A stretch of 52,194 nucleotides of DNA from NCBI GenBank assembly GCA_022560655.1, contig JADFSS010000008.1, positions 1 to 52,194 of the forward strand, read 5' to 3'. Positions 7,715 through 16,900 of this stretch are shown piece by piece. Numbering within the stretch: the first letter of the stretch is position 1; every line of letters starts with the position of its first letter. The position numbers and the translations under genes are program-made. The DNA is from Candidatus Neomarinimicrobiota bacterium. Lineage in GTDB: Bacteria; Fidelibacterota; Marinisomatia; SCGC-AAA003-L08; TS1B11. A model generated the notes under the pieces. The model saw only the letters and a list, made by a program, of their open reading frames with translations, was not told the origin of the DNA and did not search any database.

Positions 7715-9949
7715 GTGAGATTCGCTCTCCTCAGCGTTGTATTTGCCACCCTGCTGGGGGGCCAGCAGGCGGCCAGCATTTCGGGCTTTGTCACTGATGC
7801 CGAGTCGGGGGAGGCGCTCACCGGCGCCAATGTCGTGCTGCAGGGCACCCACCAGGGCACGGCAGCCAACCTGGACGGCTACTACGTTTTGAGCAACCTG
7901 GCACCGGGCAGCCACGTGCTGCAGGTGAGCTATCTGGGTTACGCAACCCTCGACGTTGAGATCGCCGTGAGCAGCGGACAGGTCTATCGCCACAATGTGG
8001 AGCTGGTGCCCAAAAGCCTAGAGGGCGAGACGGTGGAGGTGACCGCGGACAGGGAGAAGTTTCAGCGCGATATCACGGTGAGCAGTGTTACGCTCAATCC
8101 GATAAGTCTGCGGTCATTGCCGCAGCTGGGGGAGGTGGACCTGTTCCGTGCGATCCAGCTGCTGCCGGGTGTGCGGGCGCAGTCGGAATTTTCCAGCGGC
8201 CTGATTGTGCGCGGCGGCAACAGCGACCAGAACCTGATCCTGTTTGACGGTATCACCGTTTACAATCCCTCCCACCTGGGGGGTCTGTTTTCCACGTTTA
8301 TCACGGAGGGTCTGCGGGAGGCGGAGCTGTTGAAGGGGGCCTATCCGGCGGAGTATGGCGGCCGACTCTCCAGCGTGCTGGACATTCACAGCAAGGACGG
8401 CAATTCCAAGCAGATGGCGGGGAGCGCCGAGATCAGCCTGGTGGCTGCCAAGGCGCTTATCGAGGGGCCGCTGGGCAGCGGCGGGTGGTTGCTCACTGGC
8501 CGGCGGACCTATTTGGACCAGGTGCTGAAGGCGCTCAACAGCGCCGCTGTCATCGATTTTGAGCTGCCCTACTACTTCTACGACCTGCAAGGCAATCTGT
8601 ACCAGAATTTTGGCGTGAATGACCGGGTGTCGGTGAGTCTGTACAGCGGCACCGACAACCTCGACTGGCCCGAAATCCTGGCCCAGATCAACTGGGGCAA
8701 CCAGACGGTGAGCACCCGCTGGCGCCACCTGTTCAGCACCCGGCTCATCTCCACGTTCATGCTGGCGGACTCGCGGTTTGAGACCAATTTCGCTTTCGGA
8801 GGCAGCGGCGCCGCCGAGTTTCACAACCGGATACGCGACGTGTCCGCGAAGGGTGACCTGACCTATTTCAGCAGCGACCAGCGATCCATCAAGTTCGGCT
8901 TTGAGACCAAAGCCATGGATATTCACTATCTGGCGACTTTCGGGAGCGATACGACCGCGCTGCTCAACCAGGCGCCGCTGCAGACGGCCATTTACTATGA
9001 TGACAAGTGGAACTTTCACCGGTGGGTCCTGCGCTATGGTCTGCGCCTGAACTATTACGATCTGGCCCGGGAAAAGGTGACCCTGGCGCCCCGCCTGTCG
9101 GCCAAATATCTGCTCAACACCTCGTCCGCGCTGAACCTTTCGCTGGGGCGCTACTACCAATACATTTTTACGGTCAATGACGAGTTCAACCTGCAGGTGA
9201 TCAACTACTGGCTGGCGCAGGATGGGTCCACACCGCAGCAGTATTCGGACCAGTTGATCCTGGGCTATGAGTATCAGGGCAGGGGGACCTATTTCTCCAT
9301 CGAGGGCTACGCCAAGACCATGTACAACCTGCAGGTGTTCCGCGACACCCGGGCAAGTTTCGATGAGCCCGGTTTTGGCAGCACGGTGGGTGAGAACTTC
9401 CGGTCCACCGATGCGGTGGCCTGGGGTGGGGAGCTGTTTGCCCGCAAAACGCGGGGCCGACTGACGGGCTACCTGGGTTACACCCTGTCGTGGGTGGTGA
9501 AGCAGATTGAGGGCGAGCCGAAATACTGGGCCAACTGGGACCGGCGGCACGAGTTCAAGACCTCAGCCAGCTGGAGCCTGACGCCCAAATGGGGTCTGAG
9601 CTCCACTTTTCAGGTGGGGATGGGCTATCCCTACACCCGCATGCTGGGCACCTACTTGTATTATGAGCCGGGGCTGGAGGACGACCTCACGATTGAGACC
9701 CTCCCCGGGACGCGGAACAACGCGCGCCTGCCGGCCTACCACCGCCTGGACCTGAGCCTGACACGTCGCCTGAGCGGCAAGCGCCTGGCAGGGGAGCTGT
9801 ACATCAACATCATCAACATCTATAACCACCGGAACGTGCTCTACGTTTTCTGGGACACCGACGAACTCGTGACGGGCAAGGCGGCGGTGAAGAGCGAGCT
9901 GAAAATGTTCCCCATCATCCCCTCGCTGGGCATCAGGCTATCGTTTTGA
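7715..9949 (+). CDS. TonB-dependent outer-membrane receptor with carboxypeptidase-regulatory N-domain
   Basis: A 744-residue outer-membrane receptor. A signal peptide (FALLSVVFATLLGG) is followed by a CarboxypepD_reg-like domain at about residues 22-105 (ISGFVTDAESGEALTGANVV). The plug follows at about 130-230 (LLPGVRAQSEFSSGLIVRGG, then LFDGITVYNP), and then a beta-barrel ending in aromatic F (GIRLSF), as expected for an outer-membrane protein. Such receptors take up ligands with TonB energy; the ligand is unknown. The start is GTG at 7715, which overlaps the stop of an 11-codon upstream reading frame. The next gene begins on its stop codon, and a DUF4249-like lipoprotein downstream is a typical FCB pairing. 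Confidence 0.88.
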   Translation: MRFALLSVVFATLLGGQQAASISGFVTDAESGEALTGANVVLQGTHQGTAANLDGYYVLSNLAPGSHVLQVSYLGYATLDVEIAVSSGQVYRHNVELVPKSLEGETVEVTADREKFQRDITVSSVTLNPISLRSLPQLGEVDLFRAIQLLPGVRAQSEFSSGLIVRGGNSDQNLILFDGITVYNPSHLGGLFSTFITEGLREAELLKGAYPAEYGGRLSSVLDIHSKDGNSKQMAGSAEISLVAAKALIEGPLGSGGWLLTGRRTYLDQVLKALNSAAVIDFELPYYFYDLQGNLYQNFGVNDRVSVSLYSGTDNLDWPEILAQINWGNQTVSTRWRHLFSTRLISTFMLADSRFETNFAFGGSGAAEFHNRIRDVSAKGDLTYFSSDQRSIKFGFETKAMDIHYLATFGSDTTALLNQAPLQTAIYYDDKWNFHRWVLRYGLRLNYYDLAREKVTLAPRLSAKYLLNTSSALNLSLGRYYQYIFTVNDEFNLQVINYWLAQDGSTPQQYSDQLILGYEYQGRGTYFSIEGYAKTMYNLQVFRDTRASFDEPGFGSTVGENFRSTDAVAWGGELFARKTRGRLTGYLGYTLSWVVKQIEGEPKYWANWDRRHEFKTSASWSLTPKWGLSSTFQVGMGYPYTRMLGTYLYYEPGLEDDLTIETLPGTRNNARLPAYHRLDLSLTRRLSGKRLAGELYINIINIYNHRNVLYVFWDTDELVTGKAAVKSELKMFPIIPSLGIRLSF

Positions 9950-10953
9950 GGGCAGCCGTGGTGATAAAACGGGCCGTTCCCGTCGTTGGACTGGTGCTGA
10001 TGACGCTGGGGGGTTCCGGCTGCGACTGGATCAACGGACTGCCGCCGGACCAGTCCTACCGCGAGAAGATTGTGCTGAACGGCACCCTCATCGCCGGAAC
10101 GCTTATCGATTCCTCAGCGCTCACCGCTACAATCAGGCTGCACCGCAGCGCCGACATTACCGAGCCTTATAATGACCTGTCAGTAACCCTGGACGGTGCC
10201 ACGGTGACGCTGACCGAGGGTGATTCCAGCTATGCCCTGCTGGCCTACCGCGAGGCGCCGGGACTGTGGTACCACCCGACGTTGCTTATTCAGGCTGGGC
10301 TCACCTACAGCATTTTGGTGACTACGGAGCGGCATGATCCGGTCACCGCCACCACCACGGTACCCTCGGCGCTGGCCATCACCGACATCATGGTGGATGG
10401 CGAGGTACGCGATTCCATCGGCACGATCGTTTACAAGCCTGCCAATGGTGACAGCGTGACCCTCTTTCGGCCGACCCAATTCACCTTCCGCATCGTGCCC
10501 GATGAGGCCCTCAATCCGCCGGCCATGGCGCGACTCGTCCTGACCGCCAGAAACGCCGAGGAGCCGACCATGATTACGGACGACGACGAGCTGAGAGCGT
10601 TCTTCATAAAGTGGCAGGGGATTCCGGCCGACTCTGTTGCGCAGCGCATTCGTAGGGGCAGGTCGGTCTCGCTCAACAGCATCAATTACGGTGAGGAATT
10701 CATCGTGGGCTGGAGCCTGCTCCGGTTTTACGGGCAGCAGAATCTAAGCATTTTTGCCATGGATCAAGCCTACCTCGACTACCACAAAGGCAACATTGAG
10801 GGACTGCCGTCAGACCCCAATTATCTGCCGAACAGCAACGTTATCGGCGGGTATGGTCTGTTCAGTTCCGCCAATCTGGGAACCGGGCCGAGCCGGTCAT
10901 CGATGGACTGGCGGCTGCTACGCCCCGGCAGTGGGGAGGGTGGTTCCCCATGA
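9946..10953 (+). CDS. DUF4249-like lipoprotein paired with the TonB receptor
   Basis: A 335-residue secreted protein. A hydrophobic N-terminus ends in GGSGC near residue 26, a plausible though imperfect lipobox. The next region is rich in beta strands (IVLNGTLIAGTLIDS, then a segment with PYNDLSVTLDGATVTLTEG), the architecture of DUF4249 lipoproteins that accompany TonB receptors in Bacteroidota. It may present or bind the ligand at the cell surface, but no function is proven. The first possible start is TTG at 9946, overlapping the receptor stop; GTG at 9958 or 9961 is also possible. Its stop overlaps the start of the GntR gene (ATGA). Confidence 0.6.
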   Translation: MRAAVVIKRAVPVVGLVLMTLGGSGCDWINGLPPDQSYREKIVLNGTLIAGTLIDSSALTATIRLHRSADITEPYNDLSVTLDGATVTLTEGDSSYALLAYREAPGLWYHPTLLIQAGLTYSILVTTERHDPVTATTTVPSALAITDIMVDGEVRDSIGTIVYKPANGDSVTLFRPTQFTFRIVPDEALNPPAMARLVLTARNAEEPTMITDDDELRAFFIKWQGIPADSVAQRIRRGRSVSLNSINYGEEFIVGWSLLRFYGQQNLSIFAMDQAYLDYHKGNIEGLPSDPNYLPNSNVIGGYGLFSSANLGTGPSRSSMDWRLLRPGSGEGGSP

Positions 10954-11318
10954 CCCTCACCTTTGGGAACAAGGTGCCCATCTACCTGCAGGTGGCCCAG
11001 ATGATCCGGGACGCGATCATGTCCGGCGATCTGCGGGAGGGCGAGGCCATCCCCTCGGTGCGGCAAATTTCGGTGGAGCAGGGGCTGAACCCGCAGACCG
11101 TGCTGAACGCAACCCGCCTGCTGGTGGATGAGGGCATTCTTGAGAAGCGCCGGGGGGTGGGTATTTTTGTAAAGGCCGGAGGCAGGAAAGCGCTGATGGC
11201 GCTGGAGTTGGACCGGTTCAAAGGGAACGATCTGCCCGCCCTGGTGAAACGGGCCCAACTGCTGGGGCTATCCAGCAGGGCAGCCGTGAAGCTGGTCAAA
11301 GCGCAATTTGAGGAGTAA
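10950..11318 (+). CDS. GntR family (YtrA-type) transcriptional regulator
   Basis: A 122-residue DNA-binding protein. The N-terminal winged helix-turn-helix is clear (VPIYLQVAQMIRDAIMSGDL, then AIPSVRQISVEQGLNPQTV, then RRGVGIFV). A short C-terminal tail of about 45 residues replaces a large effector domain, which is the YtrA subfamily pattern. YtrA-type regulators commonly control adjacent ABC transporters, and here an ATPase and permease follow directly. It is translationally coupled to the lipoprotein gene by an ATGA overlap. The inverted repeat at 7612-7645 is a candidate target. Confidence 0.85.
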   Translation: MTLTFGNKVPIYLQVAQMIRDAIMSGDLREGEAIPSVRQISVEQGLNPQTVLNATRLLVDEGILEKRRGVGIFVKAGGRKALMALELDRFKGNDLPALVKRAQLLGLSSRAAVKLVKAQFEE

Positions 11319-11322
11319 GTCC

Positions 11323-12177
11323 ATGGATGCCCTTATTCACATTGCAGACTTAAGCAAGTCGTTTGGCTCCACCCAGGCGTTGCAGAACGTCAGCCTGGAT
11401 ATTCCTGCTGGCCGGATTGTCGGTCTGGTAGGGCCCAACGGCGCGGGCAAGACCACCCTGCTGCGGGCCCTCGGCGGAGGCATGGACTATGAAGGGGAAA
11501 TCCGCGTGCTGGGGCTGGAGCCCAGAACCCAGCGCAAAGCCTTGATGGCCATGACGGGGGTCATCCACGATGTGGCCGTGCTGCCGCCGTGGATGCAGGT
11601 GCGGCATGTGCTGGATTATGTTGATCGGGTGCACCCGAACTTCAGCCGGGCGCGCTGCAATGTGCTGCTGGCCACCACCGATATCACCATGAAGAAGAAG
11701 GTGATGCAGCTTTCCAAGGGGATGAAGACCCAGCTGCATCTGGCGCTGGTCCTGGCCACCGAGACGCGGCTGCTGTTACTCGATGAACCCAGCCACGGCC
11801 TTGACATCCTGTTTCGCAAGCGGCTGTATTCATCGGTGCTGCAAGACTACTTCGACGGAGACAAAACCATCCTTATTTCCACACACCAGGTGGAGGAGGT
11901 GGAGCATATCCTGAGCGATGTCATTTTCCTCGACAAGGGCAGGATCATCCTGTACACCAGCATGGACGACTTGAAAGAGACCTTCGCGCAGCTGACTGTT
12001 TCTGCCGAGAAGGCCGATGAGGTTCGCCGGCTCGGCCCGCTCACCGAATCAGAGCTGTTCGGTCGCAAGGTCTTTCTGCTGCGCGACGTCGACCGCGCCA
12101 CGCTGGAGCCGCTGGGTGAGGTGCAGGTGCCCTCGGTGGCCGACGTCTTCGTGGCCCTGATGGGGGGTGTAGCATGA
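11323..12177 (+). CDS. ABC transporter ATP-binding protein (YtrB-like)
   Basis: A 284-residue ABC ATPase. Walker A is GPNGAGKTTL (near residue 40), Walker B is LLLLDEPSHGLD (near 155), and the H-loop is STHQVEEVEH. The signature reads LSKGMKTQL instead of LSGGQ, a variant often seen in GntR-linked exporters. It should power the permease encoded next, whose start overlaps its stop (ATGA). The start is ATG at 11323 behind a GAGGAG ribosome site; an upstream in-frame ATG lies inside the GntR gene. Confidence 0.88.
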   Translation: MDALIHIADLSKSFGSTQALQNVSLDIPAGRIVGLVGPNGAGKTTLLRALGGGMDYEGEIRVLGLEPRTQRKALMAMTGVIHDVAVLPPWMQVRHVLDYVDRVHPNFSRARCNVLLATTDITMKKKVMQLSKGMKTQLHLALVLATETRLLLLDEPSHGLDILFRKRLYSSVLQDYFDGDKTILISTHQVEEVEHILSDVIFLDKGRIILYTSMDDLKETFAQLTVSAEKADEVRRLGPLTESELFGRKVFLLRDVDRATLEPLGEVQVPSVADVFVALMGGVA

Positions 12178-13148
12178 GCGCGTACCGGGCCCTTTTGCAG
12201 CGGGAATGGCGGGAGTGGCGCACGGTCATTGCCATCGTACTGGTGCTGTATGTGATCGGGCTGATCGGAGCGGCAGTGGCACTCCGCGAGGGGGGTGACC
12301 GGCTGATCTCGGGACGGGATAACGAAGCCTGGCAGGAGGAGTTGCAGGAGGAACTTGATGAGGGGGGGATCGACATCGACTTCAGTTGGTTCGAGCCAGG
12401 GAACGTGATTGGGGTCAGCCAAGCCCAGATCCTGCTGTTCGGGTGGGCCCACATGCTCCGGACGGGGGTCTCCTTCATCAACCTGATCCTGCTGGTGGTA
12501 GGCCTCTACTACCTGAGCGATGCGGTGTACAAAGAACGGAGTGACGGCAGCACCTTCTTCCACCGGGGCATGCCCGTTGGCGACGTGGCGCTGCTCTCAT
12601 CCAAGCTGCTGATGGGGACGGTGGGCATACTGGCTCTGTCGTACCTGCTGGGTGTGTTTTGGGTGCTGGAGGGCCACCTGACGTTTCCATCGGGTTCGGC
12701 CCAAATGATGGCAAAATTTGGATTTTCGCCCTCCCAGGTGAACATTGGGGACCTCATTTTGGATTGGGCCGTGTTTCACATTCTGCAGCTGGCCTGGCTG
12801 TTGCCCGTGGCGGCCTACTTCCTGCTGGTTTCGACGGTAACCCGCAGCCGCCCGGTGCTGGTGGGTGTGGGCGTGCCGTTGCTGCTGGGGTTGCTGTGGC
12901 GCTTCCTGGTGGGCGACAACGCGCTGTTGCGGGAGCTGACCGCGAACTTCAGCGTGCTGGGCGATGTCCTCGTTGACCAGTGGCAGGGCGGGCACCCACA
13001 AGATCTGGCGGCCGGGGAGCCCGTGGTTCTGTTTGGTTCATTCTCCGAGTATGTTTTCAGCCTGCGGACGTTGGTCTCGGTGTTGGTGGCGGGAGGGCTA
13101 TTCGGCCTAACCTTCTTCGCCTACCGCAAAAACCTGCCCGTATCCTAA
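12174..13148 (+). CDS. ABC transporter permease
   Basis: A 324-residue membrane protein with about six hydrophobic segments: residues about 15-38, a charged extracytoplasmic loop, then about 85-120, 145-170, 195-225, 230-245 and 300-317. A first segment, a polar loop (NEAWQEELQEEL) and a cluster of helices is typical of ABC-2-type permeases. It overlaps the ATPase gene by 4 bp, so the two form one transporter. The substrate is unknown. It ends the receptor-lipoprotein-regulator-transporter run; about 210 bp without a recognised gene follow. Confidence 0.8.
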   Translation: MSAYRALLQREWREWRTVIAIVLVLYVIGLIGAAVALREGGDRLISGRDNEAWQEELQEELDEGGIDIDFSWFEPGNVIGVSQAQILLFGWAHMLRTGVSFINLILLVVGLYYLSDAVYKERSDGSTFFHRGMPVGDVALLSSKLLMGTVGILALSYLLGVFWVLEGHLTFPSGSAQMMAKFGFSPSQVNIGDLILDWAVFHILQLAWLLPVAAYFLLVSTVTRSRPVLVGVGVPLLLGLLWRFLVGDNALLRELTANFSVLGDVLVDQWQGGHPQDLAAGEPVVLFGSFSEYVFSLRTLVSVLVAGGLFGLTFFAYRKNLPVS

Positions 13149-13358
13149 CCTATGGCCTCTCGGGGCGATCATAATTTTGTGGCGCCGAGTCAGGTTGTTG
13201 CGTGCTTGTCTCAGCGGGGCAGCTGGGCGAAGATCACAGGCAACTTTCCCGGCGCCAAGGCCGTCTATCTGGGTGGCCGGCTGCCATGACGAGCAGCGGT
13301 TGGCGGAGGATCCAAGCGTCCGCCCTGGCATTGAATGCAGTAATCTACAAGGTGCACC

Positions 13359-14657
13359 ATGAAGTTATCTAGACAGCTGGGCCTGTTCATCACGCTGGGA
13401 GGCGGCTGGCTGACTGCCCAGGGGATGCCCGGCCTCACCCTTGAACAACTCATTGATCTGGGGCTGGATAACAGCAGCGGCATACGCATTGCGCAGCGGA
13501 ACCTGAGCGCGGCGAAGGCTGACCGCAGGGGATCCTACTCCGGGTTGGCGCCCTCACTGAGGCTGACCTACCAACAGGACCTTGACCCGGGGCAGGCTTT
13601 CATTGACCCGCTCACCGGCAGCAATGTGGAGCCGCAGCCTTTTGGCAACCAACTGATCCTGTCGCAAACCCTTTTTGACGGTGCCGCGGCATGGTATCGC
13701 GCCGCCAGCGGGGCGAACGCCCAGGCCAGCGCAGAATGGACCCTGACCGAGGCCCGGCAGCAGGGGGTGCTGGCCATTAAGCAGGCCTATTACAACTACC
13801 TGTCCCGCCTGAAGTTGCTGGGGGTGTCGGAAGAGGCGCTGGCCCTGAGCCGGAAGCAGTTGGAGCTGGTGGAGGAGCGCTACCGGCTGCAGGCAGTCAA
13901 GCAGACCGACCTGCTCAAAGCCAGGGTCAGCACGGGGCAGCGGGCGGCCGACCTGCACCGGGCGATGCAAGCATTGGCCACGGCCCGCACCAGCGTGAAT
14001 GTAACCCTGGGGCAGGAGCCCTCGAGGGCCCTAAACCTGGTGCAGGAGAGCGTTTCGCTCGAGCCGCTGCCGGACCGGGAGGCGGCCCTGACGTTACTGC
14101 TGAGGGACAACCCAACCCTTGAGAGGAGCCGCCTGGCCGTTGAAAGCAGCTGGCTCAGCGCCAAGCAACAGCGGGGGCTGCTGCTGCCATCACTGAGCGT
14201 GAGCTATACCCTCAACGCCAGTAGTGCCGTGGCGGGTGAAGTTTTCACTTTTCCCCAGGACATCAGAAGCACAGCCGCACGGCTAAGCGTATCGCTGCCG
14301 TTGTTTACCGGGCTGCGGAACTCGTCGCAGTACAGTCGCTTGAGATATCTGGCCCTGGCGGAGGAGGAGCGCCTGGAGGCGCAGGAGCGAGAGCTGAAGC
14401 GGCAGCTGGAGAATACCTTTTCCAGCCTAAAATCGTTGCATAATATCTATCCGATCAACCAGGAGGTACTGGCCTCTGCGGAGGCGGACGTGCGGCTGGC
14501 CGAGGTGCAGTACAATCTGGGGGCCATCTCCATTTTGAACCTGCTGGACGCCCAGGTTTCGCTCATCACTGCCCGCAGCACGCTGGTACGCACGACTTAC
14601 GATATCAAAATCGCGGAGGCACAGCTGCAGGCGCTCATGGGCGTCTCCCACCGGTGA
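13359..14657 (+). CDS. TolC family outer-membrane efflux protein
   Basis: A 432-residue outer-membrane factor. A signal peptide at the N-terminus (LGLFITLGGGWLTAQG) is followed by two OEP repeats of long coiled-coil helices (GLTLEQLIDLGLDNSSGIRI, then SLEPLPDREAALTLLLRDNP) and the typical NLLDAQVSLITARS segment near the C-terminus. TolC proteins form trimeric channels that connect with a periplasmic adaptor. The adaptor gene starts 6 bp after this stop, and an ABC ATPase with two permeases follows, so the system is a complete tripartite exporter. The ATG follows AAGGTG. Confidence 0.88.
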   Translation: MKLSRQLGLFITLGGGWLTAQGMPGLTLEQLIDLGLDNSSGIRIAQRNLSAAKADRRGSYSGLAPSLRLTYQQDLDPGQAFIDPLTGSNVEPQPFGNQLILSQTLFDGAAAWYRAASGANAQASAEWTLTEARQQGVLAIKQAYYNYLSRLKLLGVSEEALALSRKQLELVEERYRLQAVKQTDLLKARVSTGQRAADLHRAMQALATARTSVNVTLGQEPSRALNLVQESVSLEPLPDREAALTLLLRDNPTLERSRLAVESSWLSAKQQRGLLLPSLSVSYTLNASSAVAGEVFTFPQDIRSTAARLSVSLPLFTGLRNSSQYSRLRYLALAEEERLEAQERELKRQLENTFSSLKSLHNIYPINQEVLASAEADVRLAEVQYNLGAISILNLLDAQVSLITARSTLVRTTYDIKIAEAQLQALMGVSHR

Positions 14658-14663
14658 GGATAG

Positions 14664-16133
14664 ATGAAAATCGGCTCTAGGACGATCAGCCTGAAGAATT
14701 TCAGCTTCAGGAAAATCAACCGCAAGCAGGCGCTGATCGGATCGGCGGTGGTTGCCCTGCTGCTGATTCTACTGCTGAAGGGCAGTGGCGACAATGAGGG
14801 TGAGCTGGGCGACGAGCCCCGCCAGCGCAGCCCCGTGGCGGTGCAGGTTGGCGAGGTCCGCAGCCAGCGTGTGGTGCAGACGGTGACGGCTGCCGGGAAA
14901 ATCCGGCCGGTCTTCGAAACGGAGATTTCATCGACGGTGAGCGCACAGATCATGGAGCTGCGCATTGACGAGGGCGATGACGTTCAGGCGGGGGACACCC
15001 TGGTGGTGCTGGACCGGCTGCGGTATGAGGCGGCGCATAGCCGAGCCAAGTCCGGCTTGCGGTCGGCGCGAGCGGGACTGAGGAAAATTACCGCAGAGCG
15101 GGAACGGGGGCGACAGCTCTACGAGAAACAGCTGATCAGCCTGCAGGAGATGGAAGCGCTGGAGGCCTCATTGGAGTCGTCTCTGAGCCTGGTAGACCAG
15201 GCCACGGCGACCCTGCAGCAGGCCCGTGACGACCTGGACAAAACAGTATTGCTCGCGCCGGAGGGCGGCGTGGTCACCAAGCTCAACAAGGAGCTAGGCG
15301 AGATGGCCCTGGGCTCCACTTTTCAGGCGGACGTCCTGCTGATTATTTCCGACCTCTCTTCCATGGAGGTGGTGGTGGAAGTGGATGAAACCGACGTGGT
15401 GGATATCGAGATCCTTGACCTGGTGCAGATCGAACTGGACGCCATTCAGGACACCGTATTCCTGGGCCGGGTTTCCAAGATTGCCCACAGCGCGGTGGTG
15501 CAGGGGCAAGGCACACAGGAGCAGGCCACCAGTTTCGAGGTCGTGGTGACCCTGGACGTGGCCGGCGAGTCCCGCATGATAGATCCACGCATTCGGCCCG
15601 GTATGTCGGCGACGGCCACGATCACGACCGCCCTGCACGAAGCGGTGGTGGCGGTGCCCATCCAGGCGCTGACGGCCCGTGTGCCGGAGATACCCCCTCC
15701 GGGGGAGTTGGCCAACGGCGACGGCATCGGTGGGCGGCAGAGTTCCAACGGTCCTCCCGGCCGGGGGCGAAGGCGCGGACGGCGCGGCGGCGAACAGGGC
15801 CGGCCAGGGGGCGGGCCGCCCGGGCGTGGCGACCGGGGTTTTGGGTTCGAGCGGCCCGAGCCGGTGGAAGTGGTCTTCGTGGTGGTGAAGGATTCGACTG
15901 GAACCGCCGGGGGCTTCCTGAGGAGACTGTTGGGCAAGCCCGAGATCGAAATCGTGGAGCAGCGGCAGGTCAAACTGGGCATTTCATCCGACACGCATTA
16001 CGAGATTCTGACGGGGCTGTCCGAGGGGGAAGAGATTGTAGTGGGTAATTATCGCGCGGTGAGCAAAGAGCTGCGCGCGGGGAGCCAGATTACCCGCAAG
16101 GAGAGCCGCTCCCCACGGCGCAGACCGCGATGA
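14664..16133 (+). CDS. periplasmic adaptor (MacA/HlyD family) of a tripartite exporter
   Basis: A 489-residue membrane-fusion protein. A single N-terminal membrane segment ([16 protein letters not shown], residues about 24-40) anchors it in the inner membrane. Biotinyl-lipoyl-like halves ([20 protein letters not shown] and [20 protein letters not shown]) flank a coiled-coil hairpin at about residues 115-195. Beta-barrel and membrane-proximal domains follow. The C-terminal domain is interrupted at about residues 345-398 by a Gly/Arg/Pro-rich low-complexity stretch ([20 protein letters not shown]), which is unusual for the family. It links the TolC protein to the MacB-like transporter; the ATPase gene overlaps its stop by 4 bp. 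Confidence 0.87.
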   Translation: MKIGSRTISLKNFSFRKINRKQALIGSAVVALLLILLLKGSGDNEGELGDEPRQRSPVAVQVGEVRSQRVVQTVTAAGKIRPVFETEISSTVSAQIMELRIDEGDDVQAGDTLVVLDRLRYEAAHSRAKSGLRSARAGLRKITAERERGRQLYEKQLISLQEMEALEASLESSLSLVDQATATLQQARDDLDKTVLLAPEGGVVTKLNKELGEMALGSTFQADVLLIISDLSSMEVVVEVDETDVVDIEILDLVQIELDAIQDTVFLGRVSKIAHSAVVQGQGTQEQATSFEVVVTLDVAGESRMIDPRIRPGMSATATITTALHEAVVAVPIQALTARVPEIPPPGELANGDGIGGRQSSNGPPGRGRRRGRRGGEQGRPGGGPPGRGDRGFGFERPEPVEVVFVVVKDSTGTAGGFLRRLLGKPEIEIVEQRQVKLGISSDTHYEILTGLSEGEEIVVGNYRAVSKELRAGSQITRKESRSPRRRPR

Positions 16134-16900
16134 GTGCGCTGCCGCCGGGCCAATTGCCGCCTAACGGCCGGAAGGGCTTCATCGTCCTGGAGGGGGTCAC
16201 CAAGATTTACAGCATGGGCAAGGAGCAGGTGCATGCCCTGCGAGGCATCACCCTCAACATCGCGGCCAGTGAATACATCTCGATCATGGGGCCCTCCGGC
16301 TCGGGCAAGTCGACCCTGATGAATATTATCGGCTGCCTGGACACGCCCACGGCCGGCCGCTATGAGTTTGAGGGCGAAGTGGTCTGTGATATAGCGGGCG
16401 ACAAGATTGAGCGGATGGATGACAATCAACTGGCGCAAATTCGCAACCGGAAGATTGGCTTCGTCTTCCAGACCTTCAACCTCCTGCCGCGCACCTCGGC
16501 CCTGCGCAACGTGGAGCTGCCGCTGATCTACGCCGGTATGCCCAGGCGAGCACGCCTGGAGCGCGCAGCTGAAGCGCTGGAGCTGGTGGGACTCTCAGAC
16601 CGTGCGGACCACAAACCCAGTGAGCTCAGCGGAGGCCAGCGGCAGCGGGTTGCCATCGCCCGCGCCCTGGTGACCAACCCGGCCATTATTCTGGCGGACG
16701 AACCGACCGGCAACCTGGACTCCACCACGGGCGAGGAGATTATGGACCTGCTGGACGGCCTGCAGCGCCAGGGCAACACGATCATTCTGGTCACCCACGA
16801 ATCACATATTGCCGCCCGGGCGCACCGGGTGATTCACATTCTGGACGGTGAGGTGGCCCTGGATGAACGCACCGTGAACGGCCAGACGGTGCCGGCATGA
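16130..16900 (+). CDS. MacB-like ABC transporter ATP-binding protein
   Basis: A 256-residue ATPase of the MacB/LolD class. Motifs are Walker [11 protein letters not shown] (near residue 57), Q-loop [10 protein letters not shown], signature [15 protein letters not shown] and Walker [12 protein letters not shown]. Family members use ATP binding to drive mechanotransmission rather than pumping across the membrane. Here the ATPase is separate from the permease, unlike fused MacB. It overlaps the adaptor gene upstream and the first permease downstream by 4 bp each. Confidence 0.9.
   Translation: MSALPPGQLPPNGRKGFIVLEGVTKIYSMGKEQVHALRGITLNIAASEYISIMGPSGSGKSTLMNIIGCLDTPTAGRYEFEGEVVCDIAGDKIERMDDNQLAQIRNRKIGFVFQTFNLLPRTSALRNVELPLIYAGMPRRARLERAAEALELVGLSDRADHKPSELSGGQRQRVAIARALVTNPAIILADEPTGNLDSTTGEEIMDLLDGLQRQGNTIILVTHESHIAARAHRVIHILDGEVALDERTVNGQTVPA

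Noticed and set aside
8114-9550. 478-codon open frame on the minus strand inside the TonB receptor gene
   Set aside because: It is a shadow frame produced by high G+C; its translation is low-complexity and matches no fold, while the plus-strand receptor is clear.
13149-13358. Gene or RNA in the 210-bp gap before tolC
   Set aside because: Short frames there lack ribosome sites and no tRNA or riboswitch pattern was seen.
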